NCBI RefSeq assembly: GCF_000379465.1
Contig: NZ_KB905447.1
Span: 219,246 to 283,245 of the forward strand
Source: Sciscionella marina DSM 45152
GTDB taxonomy: Bacteria > Actinomycetota > Actinomycetes > Mycobacteriales > Pseudonocardiaceae
Length of the DNA stretch: 64,000 nt
Reading direction: 5' to 3'
Positions within the stretch are counted from its first letter, which is position 1; every line of letters starts with the position of its first letter. This document shows, in pieces, positions 16,947-24,260 of this stretch. Below the pieces are notes generated by a model. It did not search any database and was not told where the DNA came from. It worked only from the letters and a program-made list of their open reading frames with translations. The translations under genes and the position numbers were made by a program.

Positions 16947-17001
16947 GGACGGACACGGTACCGACCAGCCGGTATGTCCGGCAAGAGAGGTGGTGCACGA
17001 G

Positions 17002-18438
17002 GTGGGCGATGCGGTGCTGCTGCGCGGTGTGCGAGTCGGAAGCGAGGGGGCGGTCGCGGATGTGCGACTGGCCGATGGGCGGATCGCCGCGATCGAGGAA
17101 CCCGGTGCCGGGGCAGAGGGCGCCGAGGTGTTCGAGGGCGGCACCCTGCTCCCCGGGCTCGTCGACGGGCACGCGCATCTGTTGCAGTGGGCGCAGTTCC
17201 GCAGGCGGATCGACCTGTCCGGCGCCGCTTCGGCGGACGCAGCGGCGCAGCTGATGACCGCGGGGCCGCCGGACGGTGAGCTACTGCTCGGCGCCGGGTT
17301 CACCGACGGTCTGTGGCCGGACAGCCCGCACAAGAGCACCCTAGACGTGGTCGTCGGCGATCAGCCCGCCGTGCTGTTGAGCAGGGATCTGCACACCCTC
17401 TGGTGCAACTCCCCCGCCCTGCGGCTGCTCGGCAGGGACCATCCGAGCGGGGTGTTCGTCGAGGACGAATGCATGCGGATCACCGCGGAACTGCCCCGGC
17501 CCGCACTCATGGTCACCGACAAGTGGGTACTGGAGGCCACGGAGGCCGCTGCCACGCGCGGGGTCACCGCGATCAGCGACTACGAGTTCACCGATACGGT
17601 GGCCGACTGGACCCGGCGCCTGGAGATCCGCCCGCCGGGCACCCGGGTGCGATGCGTGCTCGCCAGGTACCTGCTCGAGCAGGCGATCGAGCGCGGACAC
17701 CGCACCGGGATGCCGATCGCCGAACTGCTCACCGTCGGCCCGTACAAGCTGTTCGTGGACGGTTCGCTGAACACCAGGACCGCGTTCTGCCTCGAGCGGT
17801 ACCCGGGAACAGAGAGCACCGGCGAACTGGTCACGCCGCCGGACGAACTGGAACCGCTCGTGCATCGCGCGGTAACCGCGGGCATCACCCCCGCGCTGCA
17901 CGCCATCGGGGACGCCGCCACCCGGATCGCCCTGGACGCCTTCGAGCGCTGCGGGAGCGGCGGGCGGATCGAACACGCTCAGCTGGTCGCCGAGGCGGAC
18001 CTGGCGCGGTTCGCGCGGCTCGGGGTGACGGCGAGCGTGCAGCCGGGGCACTGTCCGGACGACCGGGATGTGGCCGAGCGGTACTGGGCGGGTCGGACCG
18101 CGCATGCCTACCCCTACGCGGCGCTACACCGTGCGGGCGCCCGGCTGGAGTTCAGCTCCGACGCTCCGGTCGCCCCGCTCGACCCTTGGGATGCGATCGC
18201 CTCGGCGGTCACCAGGACCGATGACGAACGGCCGCCGTGGCATCCGGAGCAGTGCCTGCCGCTTCCGGTGGCACTGGCCGCGGCGGCGGGCGGGCGCACC
18301 GCGATCCGCGAAGGGGACCCCGCCGACCTCGTGCTCACCTCGGTCGATCCCGCCGAGCTCGATCCGCGGGGACTGCGCGAGATCCCGATCCGCGCGACCT
18401 TCCTGGCCGGCGTGCCCAGCTACCGGGCCGAAGGCTGA
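17002..18438 (+). CDS. YtcJ-like amidohydrolase
   Basis: The 478-residue protein belongs to the amidohydrolase_3/YtcJ group of metal-dependent hydrolases. The HxH metal site is in LLPGLVDGHAHLLQW (about residue 55); further ligands lie in FVDGSLNTRTA, HAIGDAA, RIEHAQLV and the late Asp in FSSDAPVAP. These enzymes hydrolyse amides or ring C-N bonds; the substrate is unknown. Several in-frame GTGs exist (16990, 16993, 17002), with an AGAGAGG site upstream; 17002 was chosen from the family N-terminus and is uncertain by a few codons. A strong hairpin follows the stop. Confidence 0.87.
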   Translation: MGDAVLLRGVRVGSEGAVADVRLADGRIAAIEEPGAGAEGAEVFEGGTLLPGLVDGHAHLLQWAQFRRRIDLSGAASADAAAQLMTAGPPDGELLLGAGFTDGLWPDSPHKSTLDVVVGDQPAVLLSRDLHTLWCNSPALRLLGRDHPSGVFVEDECMRITAELPRPALMVTDKWVLEATEAAATRGVTAISDYEFTDTVADWTRRLEIRPPGTRVRCVLARYLLEQAIERGHRTGMPIAELLTVGPYKLFVDGSLNTRTAFCLERYPGTESTGELVTPPDELEPLVHRAVTAGITPALHAIGDAATRIALDAFERCGSGGRIEHAQLVAEADLARFARLGVTASVQPGHCPDDRDVAERYWAGRTAHAYPYAALHRAGARLEFSSDAPVAPLDPWDAIASAVTRTDDERPPWHPEQCLPLPVALAAAAGGRTAIREGDPADLVLTSVDPAELDPRGLREIPIRATFLAGVPSYRAEG

Positions 18439-18446
18439 GCAGCACG

Positions 18447-18498
18447 CCGAAGACGCCGGTGCCGATCACCCCCATCAGGTCGGCACCGGCGTCTTCGG
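18447..18498 (+). terminator. Intrinsic-type terminator hairpin
   Basis: A perfect 19-bp inverted repeat (18447-18465 and 18480-18498) with a 14-nt loop starts 8 bp after the amidohydrolase stop. It is not followed by a T-run, as is usual in high-GC actinomycetes. The 294-bp gap it sits in otherwise holds the XRE-operon control region. Confidence 0.8.
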
Positions 18499-18614
18499 TC
18501 GGTGTCCCGCTCCCACGTACCGATCGGGACATCCGCGCCGGCGACTGTCACCGGCACTGACGGACCAGCAGGGGCGCCGGTCCGCGCGAAGGAATACCGT
18601 CAATCTGACTGGTA

Positions 18615-18665
18615 TACTTGACACCGCTCGATTAACGTAGGGTGTACTTGACTGAATGTCAAGTA
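18615..18665. promoter_or_regulatory. Three TACTTGAC sites, candidate XRE operator
   Basis: TACTTGAC occurs at 18615-18622 and 18645-18652 (exactly 30 bp apart) and inverted at 18658-18665, the last two forming an 8-bp dyad with a 5-nt spacer. Embedded TTGAC sequences also look like -35 elements. The array is 70-120 bp upstream of the XRE gene, the expected place for autoregulation. Confidence 0.6.
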
Positions 18666-18732
18666 TGCCGTACATGCGAGGTATCGCGTATGGGTCGCAC
18701 GACGCCCGTGCGCGTGAGAGAGGGGTAAGCGG

Positions 18733-19137
18733 ATGGCCGGGGAACAGGGATCGGAGAACGCCTTCGCCACCAGACTTCAGCGTCTCTTTGCAAGCGTACG
18801 GCGCGAGGACGGCACCAAATACGGTAAGGCGGAGGTCGCGGCGGCCGTGGGAATTTCGCGCGGATACCTCTACGAATTGCTCAACGGCAAGTACGATCCG
18901 GGCTACACACTGGTAGAAAGGATCGCCGGCTTCTTCGAGGTTCCGTTGGAGTACTTCAGTTCTTCCGCGAAGGGGCAGGAGCTGAACCGCCAGTACGAGC
19001 TGCTGGCCAAGCTGGGGGCGGAGAAGGTCGACCGACTGGCCACCCGGGCCAGTCAGCTCTCCCCCGAAGGCCTGCGCTCCGTACTCGAATACATCGATTT
19101 CCAGGCCAGCCGAGACCGAGGAGAGGCCCGTGAGTGA
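18733..19137 (+). CDS. XRE-family helix-turn-helix regulator
   Basis: The 134-residue protein carries an XRE helix-turn-helix at residues about 12-75 (YGKAEVAAAVGISRGYLYEL), preceded by a short charged leader and followed by a helical tail (LEYIDFQASRDRGE). It should be a dimeric DNA-binding repressor. A GAGAGGGG site precedes the ATG. It heads an operon with an alpha/beta hydrolase, an ImmA/IrrE-type protease and a multi-pass membrane protein, with overlapping or adjacent junctions. In known ImmA systems the protease cleaves the partner XRE repressor, so this protein is the likely substrate. Confidence 0.9.
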   Translation: MAGEQGSENAFATRLQRLFASVRREDGTKYGKAEVAAAVGISRGYLYELLNGKYDPGYTLVERIAGFFEVPLEYFSSSAKGQELNRQYELLAKLGAEKVDRLATRASQLSPEGLRSVLEYIDFQASRDRGEARE

Positions 19138-19933
19138 AGTGCGGTCGGGAACCGTGGATGTGCGTGGCGCCCAGCTGTACTACGAGGTTCGGGGGCAGGG
19201 CGATCCGCTCTTGCTGATCCAGGGTGGGATCAGCGACGCCGCCGCCACGGCACAACTGGCCGCCGAGCTCGCCGAGCGGTACCAGGTGATCAGCTATGAC
19301 CGCCGCGGGATCTCGCGCTCGACCGCCGCGGGGGACGTGCCGGTCACGATGCCCCAGCACGCCGAGGACGCGGCCCGGTTGCTGGAAGCCTGCACCGATC
19401 GGCCCGCCCGGGTTCTCGGATCCAGCATCGGCGCGGTGATCGCACTGCACCTGGCCGCCGAACATCCCGGGCGGGTGGCGACCGTGATCGCCCACGAGCC
19501 GCCGCTGTCCAGCGTGCTGCGTGAGCAGGACCGCGAGGCGGAACTGGACACCGTCGCCGAATTGGCCCGTACCGATGTCCGTGGCGCGATCCGGCACATG
19601 GTGACCATCTCCGCACACCAGGGCGAACCCGAGGAGGGCGCCCGGCCGGGAAAACCCGCCGGGGACCCGAACGCCAACCTGGAGTTCTTCTTCGCGCACG
19701 ATTTCCCGGCTGTGCGGGCCTCGGCACTGCGCGCCGAGCAGCTCGCCGCGGTGCCGGTGACCGTCCGGCCGACCGGCGGCAGTGAGGGGGCGAGCCGCTG
19801 GGAGTACCGGTGCGCGCAGCAGCTCGCGAAGGAGCTGGACGGCACGTTCACCGAGGTACCGGGTGGCCACATGGCACCGAGCAGTCATCCGCGGGGTACC
19901 GCGGAGGCGGTACGGCGACTCCTCGCCGAGTGA
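19130..19933 (+). CDS. Alpha/beta hydrolase
   Basis: The 267-residue protein has the alpha/beta-hydrolase fold: oxyanion region LLLIQGGISD, YDRRGISRS, the nucleophile elbow LGSSIGAVIAL (Ser99) and the catalytic His in VPGGHMAPSSHP. Substrate unknown; esterase, lactonase or peptidase activity is possible. The GTG start lies 8 bp inside the 3' end of the XRE gene, so translation is coupled. It interrupts the usual XRE-protease adjacency and may produce or remove the signal sensed by this operon (inference). Confidence 0.87.
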   Translation: MSEVRSGTVDVRGAQLYYEVRGQGDPLLLIQGGISDAAATAQLAAELAERYQVISYDRRGISRSTAAGDVPVTMPQHAEDAARLLEACTDRPARVLGSSIGAVIALHLAAEHPGRVATVIAHEPPLSSVLREQDREAELDTVAELARTDVRGAIRHMVTISAHQGEPEEGARPGKPAGDPNANLEFFFAHDFPAVRASALRAEQLAAVPVTVRPTGGSEGASRWEYRCAQQLAKELDGTFTEVPGGHMAPSSHPRGTAEAVRRLLAE

Positions 19934-19937
19934 TCCC

Positions 19938-20474
19938 GTGCGGGCGGACAGCGGGCGGCGCTGGCGCAACGATCTGCAGCTGCGGCAGGGCGTCAAGCAG
20001 TTGCTGCGGGAACTCGAGATCGGGGCGCCGCTCGATGTTCCGCTGCTGTGCGCCCGGCTGGCCGAACACCGCGGGCGCCCGATCCGGCTGATGCCCTATC
20101 CCCTGCCGACTCCGGGCGCGTTCGGCCTGTGGATCGGGACTGCCGAGGAGGACTACGTCCTCTACCAGCGTGATACGACTCCCGCGCACCAGGAACACAT
20201 CATCCTGCACGAGCTGGGCCACATCCTCAGCGACCACGGCAGCGATGAGGACGATGATGACATCTGGGCGCAGATCTTTCCCGACATCCCCATCGAGGTG
20301 GTGTTGCGGGCGTTGCGCCGCGAAGGGTATGACGCGGTCGCCGAACGCGAGGCCGAGATGGTCGCGACCGTGATCAAGGAATGGGCGGTCCTGCTCGACC
20401 GGCTCGACACCAGGCGCAAACACCGGGCGGATCCGGTCAGCGGTGCGTTCGACGATCACCAGGGGTGGCTGTAG
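19938..20474 (+). CDS. ImmA/IrrE-family metallopeptidase
   Basis: The 178-residue protein has the gluzincin signature HELGH at residues 91-95 (HIILHELGHILSDHGSDE) with a downstream AEREAEMVATVIKEW helix that carries the third metal-ligand-type Glu. ImmA/IrrE proteases act on XRE-type repressors in response to DNA damage or mating signals. The GTG start is 4 bp after the hydrolase stop. The very acidic segment after the zinc motif (DEDDDD) is unusual. Its partner XRE protein is two genes upstream. Confidence 0.87.
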   Translation: MRADSGRRWRNDLQLRQGVKQLLRELEIGAPLDVPLLCARLAEHRGRPIRLMPYPLPTPGAFGLWIGTAEEDYVLYQRDTTPAHQEHIILHELGHILSDHGSDEDDDDIWAQIFPDIPIEVVLRALRREGYDAVAEREAEMVATVIKEWAVLLDRLDTRRKHRADPVSGAFDDHQGWL

Positions 20475-21635
20475 ATGGTGGCCGCCCTCATCATGTGGTG
20501 CGCGGCCCTCGCCGCCGCGGTGTGGAAGGGTTCGCAGCTGGCGCGCATGCCAAGGGATCGCGGCCTGTTGATCGTCACCATCTGCACGGTCCTGGTCGTG
20601 GCCGCGCTCACCGCGCAGCTCATGGTCAGCATTCCCGTCCTCGCCGGAAGTTTCCCCCGGCAGGCCCCGGTACTGATCGAGTTCGTCCTGCTGACCCTCT
20701 TCTTCGCGTTACTGCTCGGACTCTTGCGGTCGGTGCGCGCCTCGCCGACTTCCGGGGCGCGCGGCTATGTCGAGCTCGGCGTGGCGCTCGCGGTCAGCGC
20801 AGCCCTGACCGTGATCTTCTTCGGCACGGCGCTGACCGGTGGGGCGAACTACGGCGACTACACCGAGACCGCGGGCCCCGCAGGGGTGCTCGCCTTCCAC
20901 CTGATCGGGAACCTCTACATGGCCTACGCGACCGCGTACGGCGCCTGCCTCGCCTGGTCCGCGGCTGCGGTATCGGTCACGCCACCGACAAGGCTCGGGC
21001 TCCGCGTCGCTGCCGTGGGACTGGTCATCTGCTGCCTCGGTACGCATCTGCCGCGGGTGCTCTCCACCGGCGGACGGCTGCTCCTGCGCACGTCCCTCGT
21101 CCCGGGCACCTCCGTGTGGACCTCGCCGCTGCTGGCGATCGGAGTCGGGGTCTTCTTCCTCGGAGTCGGCTATCCCGGCGCCCGAACCGGTATCGCCAAG
21201 GCGCGGATGTGGGTCGAGGCGCGGCGTCACTACGCCCAGCTGGGTCCGCTGTGGACGGTGCTCTATCGGCAGTTCCCCACCATCGCGCTGTTCCCGCCGT
21301 CCGGTCCGGCCAGGGAACGGCTGCGGCTACGGCACATGCGGCTGCGTTATTACCGGCGGGTCATCGAATGCCGCGACGGATTGGTGTGTCTGAGTCCGTA
21401 CATGGCCACCCCGGTGCGCGCAAGCGACTCCCCCGCCCGGCAGGCGAGTCTGATCCGCGAGGCGCTGGAACATGAAGCGCTGGACCGCTGCGCCCCGGAC
21501 GGGCACCTCGCCGCCCCATCGGTCATCGCACCACCCGAGGGCACCGGAATGGACAGCGATGTGCGGGCGATTCTCGCACTGTCCCGGGCACTGGACCGAG
21601 CCGAGCGCGCGAAGGCCGGACAGTCCACCGCTTAG
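20475..21635 (+). CDS. MAB_1171c/DUF6545-type membrane protein
   Basis: The 386-residue protein begins with about seven membrane segments (residues 1-245) and ends in a cytoplasmic domain containing GPLWTVLYRQFPTIALFPP and RLRYYRRVIECRDGLVCLSPY, the DUF6545 pattern. NCBI models label such proteins MAB_1171c-family putative transporters, without proof of transport. The ATG directly follows the protease stop. Co-occurrence of this membrane protein with XRE and ImmA/IrrE genes is recurrent in actinomycetes, and its role is unknown. Confidence 0.82.
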   Translation: MVAALIMWCAALAAAVWKGSQLARMPRDRGLLIVTICTVLVVAALTAQLMVSIPVLAGSFPRQAPVLIEFVLLTLFFALLLGLLRSVRASPTSGARGYVELGVALAVSAALTVIFFGTALTGGANYGDYTETAGPAGVLAFHLIGNLYMAYATAYGACLAWSAAAVSVTPPTRLGLRVAAVGLVICCLGTHLPRVLSTGGRLLLRTSLVPGTSVWTSPLLAIGVGVFFLGVGYPGARTGIAKARMWVEARRHYAQLGPLWTVLYRQFPTIALFPPSGPARERLRLRHMRLRYYRRVIECRDGLVCLSPYMATPVRASDSPARQASLIREALEHEALDRCAPDGHLAAPSVIAPPEGTGMDSDVRAILALSRALDRAERAKAGQSTA

Positions 21636-21637
21636 GA

Positions 21638-22867
21638 TCACAGCTTTCCGAGATCGATCGCCCCGGCCATCACGCGATAGCCGCGATCGTTCGGGTGCAG
21701 CGCGTCCCCACTGTCATAGGCGGGATTCAGCTTCCCCGGATGCGCGGGATCGCGCATCACCCGGTCGAAGTCGGCCACCGCGTCATAGGCGCCGGAATGC
21801 CGGATCCAGTCGTTGACCCGTTCCCGGACGAGTTCGCCCTGCGGGCTGTAGTAGTCCGCCCCCTGGAACGGGAGCAGCGTCGCACCGAGCACCGTGATTC
21901 CGCGTGCCCGTGCCGCATGGATGAGCCGCTGGTATCCCGCGATCAGCTGCCGCGCGGTGACCCTCGTGTTCGGCAGGAGACATTCCGAGGCCTGCGCGCT
22001 CGCCCCGATATCGTTGATCCCCTCGAGGATGATGGTGCTGCGGACACCCGGCCGGTCGAGCACATCACGGCCGAACCGGGCCAGCGCCCGCTCGCCGAAA
22101 CACGGGGAATCGTGCAGCACCCGGTTCCCGCTGAGCCCGGAATTGAGCACGGTGTCGGTACTGCCCGCCGCCCTGAGCCGTTCGGCGAGCTCGTCCGGAT
22201 ACCGGTTGTCGGCGTCCACCGTCGAATTCGTCCCATCGGTGATCGAGTCCCCGAACGGCACGACCGCGGCCCGCTGTCCGGCCGTGCGCACATCCACCCC
22301 GTCCAGGAAGTACCAGGAGGTGCCGCGGTCGGTGAACGCCGAGACCCCGGTGTCCGCCGTGTGGTCCCCCTTCGCGCGATAGCCGGTGGCGCGCGCTTCC
22401 GGGTGGTTGGTCGCCGGTCCGGTCGCTCCCGCGAAGTACAGGTTCACGGTCAGGGAATCCAGCGGGTGCACCGGGATCGTGGCCGGATCGCTGCGCAGCC
22501 GGGCACCCTCCGGCAGCACGGCGGAACGGGAACCGCCGAAGGTGAGCGGGCGCGGATCGGTCACCGCTCCCGCCTTACCGGCGTACCCGATACTCGCCCC
22601 GGTCAGCCGAAGCGGCGTGGTGCCGTATCGGTTGGACAACCGCACCCGGACCTGTGGTCCGCCCGCATCGACCCGGATCACCTGACGGATCGTGTCGTTC
22701 CGGAAACCCTTCGCGGATCCGTTGTCGACCGAAGCGGGCAGCGGCGCACTGTCCGGGACCGCCCATCCCGCGCTCCAGGACTGCGCGGGCATGGGTGCCG
22801 CGCTCGCACCACCACCGGCGACCAGAAGCGCACCGAACACCGCGGCCAGATACCGAAATCGACGCAT
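21638..22867 (-). CDS. Secreted SGNH/GDSL esterase
   Basis: The 409-residue protein has a signal peptide (MRRFRYLAAVFGALLVAG then an Ala-rich cleavage region about residue 24) and is predicted to be secreted. An N-terminal beta-rich domain (residues about 30-190) precedes the SGNH hydrolase domain with block I FGDSITDG, block II GLSGNR, block III EGINDIG and block V DALHPND. It is likely an esterase or lipase on extracellular polysaccharide or lipid esters. It converges with the DUF6545 gene (2-bp gap) and is divergent from the isochorismatase remnant. Confidence 0.9.
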   Translation of the reverse strand: MRRFRYLAAVFGALLVAGGGASAAPMPAQSWSAGWAVPDSAPLPASVDNGSAKGFRNDTIRQVIRVDAGGPQVRVRLSNRYGTTPLRLTGASIGYAGKAGAVTDPRPLTFGGSRSAVLPEGARLRSDPATIPVHPLDSLTVNLYFAGATGPATNHPEARATGYRAKGDHTADTGVSAFTDRGTSWYFLDGVDVRTAGQRAAVVPFGDSITDGTNSTVDADNRYPDELAERLRAAGSTDTVLNSGLSGNRVLHDSPCFGERALARFGRDVLDRPGVRSTIILEGINDIGASAQASECLLPNTRVTARQLIAGYQRLIHAARARGITVLGATLLPFQGADYYSPQGELVRERVNDWIRHSGAYDAVADFDRVMRDPAHPGKLNPAYDSGDALHPNDRGYRVMAGAIDLGKL

Positions 22868-22944
22868 TTCCGCACCCCAAACGCAGTCCGAAGAGTCTCC
22901 GGAGATCCTAGGCGAACACGGTGGAAAACGGAATGTCCCAGGAA

Positions 22945-22959
22945 TTGAGTTGAACTCAA
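22945..22959. promoter_or_regulatory. 15-bp palindrome between divergent genes
   Basis: TTGAGTT (22945-22951) and AACTCAA (22953-22959) form a perfect dyad around a single G, with a third TTGAG half-site at 22966-22970. It lies between the SGNH esterase and isochorismatase starts, 29 bp before the latter's ATG, and probably binds a dimeric repressor. Confidence 0.5.
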
Positions 22960-22987
22960 CCATACTTGAGGTTCTATCGTCGGCAGC

Positions 22988-23544
22988 ATGACCAATGCGC
23001 TGATCGTGGTGGACATGCAGAACCTGTTCGTCGAGCTCGTGTCGGGAGAATTTCCCAAGATCGTGTACGCGGTGAACGAGCAGATCGCGGGTGCGGTCGC
23101 GCGAGGTGATCCGGTGTTCTACAGCCGGGACTACGCGCCGGTGGACCTGCCCGAGGGCGATCCGCGGGGGCGGACCCTGCTGCATCCGGAACTGGATGTG
23201 CGCGGCGAGGTGTTCGAGAAGGGGCCGGGCAACCGGGGTAATTTCTCCGCGTTCCTGCTCGCTCCGGTGCTCGAACCGCAGCAGCCGTGCGCCGAGGGGC
23301 CCTCGGTCCACTGCTCGGGGCGCTGACCCAGTTCCGGCCGGATGCGGTCACCGTGGCCGGTATCGCCGCGGACGTCTGCGTCGCCGCCACCGCCAGGGAT
23401 GCGCTGCGCCTCGGTTACCCGGTCACCGTGCCGCTCGAGGCGACCGCTTTCGTGCACGCACATCCGGACGGGGACGCCGCCTCGGTCGCCGAGTTGCGCG
23501 CGGCCGGGGTCATGGTGACGCAGGACGCACACCGAAACGGTTGA
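22988..23544 (+). pseudogene. Isochorismatase-family hydrolase, frameshifted
   Basis: The first part (22988 to about 23290) encodes MTNALIVVDMQNLFVE with the catalytic-type Asp and KGPGNRGNFSAF with the Lys. The reading frame then stops at 23326, while the rest of the domain (VTVAGIAADVCVAATARDA with the nucleophile Cys) continues in another frame to 23544. The switch falls near a GGGGCCC run at about 23297-23303. All three catalytic positions survive across the two frames, so this is one recent single-base indel or a sequencing error. An intact product would be a nicotinamidase/isochorismatase-like hydrolase of about 185 residues. Confidence 0.8.
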
Positions 23545-23593
23545 GTTTCGATAGGGGCGGGCGTAGCGTAGTCAAGTGTACGAAACCGTTTCG
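23533..23593. promoter_or_regulatory. Paired CGAAAC/GTTTCG dyads, candidate TetR operators
   Basis: CGAAAC-N6-GTTTCG at 23533-23550 and CGAAAC-N1-GTTTCG at 23581-23593 share the same half-site; the first overlaps the end of the isochorismatase remnant. Both lie within 90 bp upstream of the TetR GTG start and probably mediate its autoregulation. Confidence 0.55.
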
Positions 23594-23619
23594 GTTCGTT
23601 AGGGGCGAAGGGAGCAGCC

Positions 23620-24213
23620 GTGGAAAGCAAGACCGCACGCAAGACCCGGCTGACTCCGGAACGCGAGGCCGAGCTCTACGAGGCCGTGCTCGCCGAACTC
23701 TGCGAGATCGGTTACGAGCAGCTGACCATGGACGCGGTGGCCGCGCGCTGCCGGTGCAGCAAGGCGACGCTCTACCGGCAGTGGAGCGGTAAACCGCAGC
23801 TGGTCGCCCAGGCGGTACGGCACAGCAAGCGCGGGGAACTGTTGTCCTACAAGGACACCGGCTCACTGCGCGGTGATCTGCACGTGATCGCGAGCCGGTT
23901 CGCCAAGGCCAAGGCGAAAAAGGACCTCGCGGTCGTCCGGGCGATCTCGCCCGCGATGCGCGACTGCGCGGACCTGCGGGACGCGATGCGCGAAACCATC
24001 TTCGAACCCGAGCTGGGGGTCATCCGCTCGGTGGTGGACCACGCGGTGGCACGCGGCGAGCTCACCGAGGGGGCGAAGGCCAACGACTATCTGCCACATC
24101 TGCTTTTCGGCGCCGTGTTCACCCGCCCGTTCATCGAGGGCCGCGAACCCGACACCGCCTACCTGCGGCGCTACGTGGACGACGTGGTGCTGCCCGCGCT
24201 CACGCGGAACTGA
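23620..24213 (+). CDS. TetR-family regulator of the exporter
   Basis: The 197-residue protein has an N-terminal TetR helix-turn-helix (residues about 15-65; MDAVAARCRCSKATLYRQW) and an all-helical ligand domain with a TetR_C-type end (FIEGREPDTAYLRRYVDDVV). The GTG start has a GAAGGGAG site. It is followed 47 bp later by a DHA2-type exporter in the same direction, a standard drug-responsive repressor-pump pair, and preceded by two CGAAAC dyads. Confidence 0.9.
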   Translation: MESKTARKTRLTPEREAELYEAVLAELCEIGYEQLTMDAVAARCRCSKATLYRQWSGKPQLVAQAVRHSKRGELLSYKDTGSLRGDLHVIASRFAKAKAKKDLAVVRAISPAMRDCADLRDAMRETIFEPELGVIRSVVDHAVARGELTEGAKANDYLPHLLFGAVFTRPFIEGREPDTAYLRRYVDDVVLPALTRN

Positions 24214-24260
24214 GAACCACCGGCGCGATGAAGCGCCAGACATCGAACCGGAGGACCCGT

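Noticed and set aside
22988..23544. Programmed frameshift in the isochorismatase gene
   Set aside because: No slippery heptamer with downstream pseudoknot was recognised, and the family is not known to use frameshifting; a simple indel is more likely.
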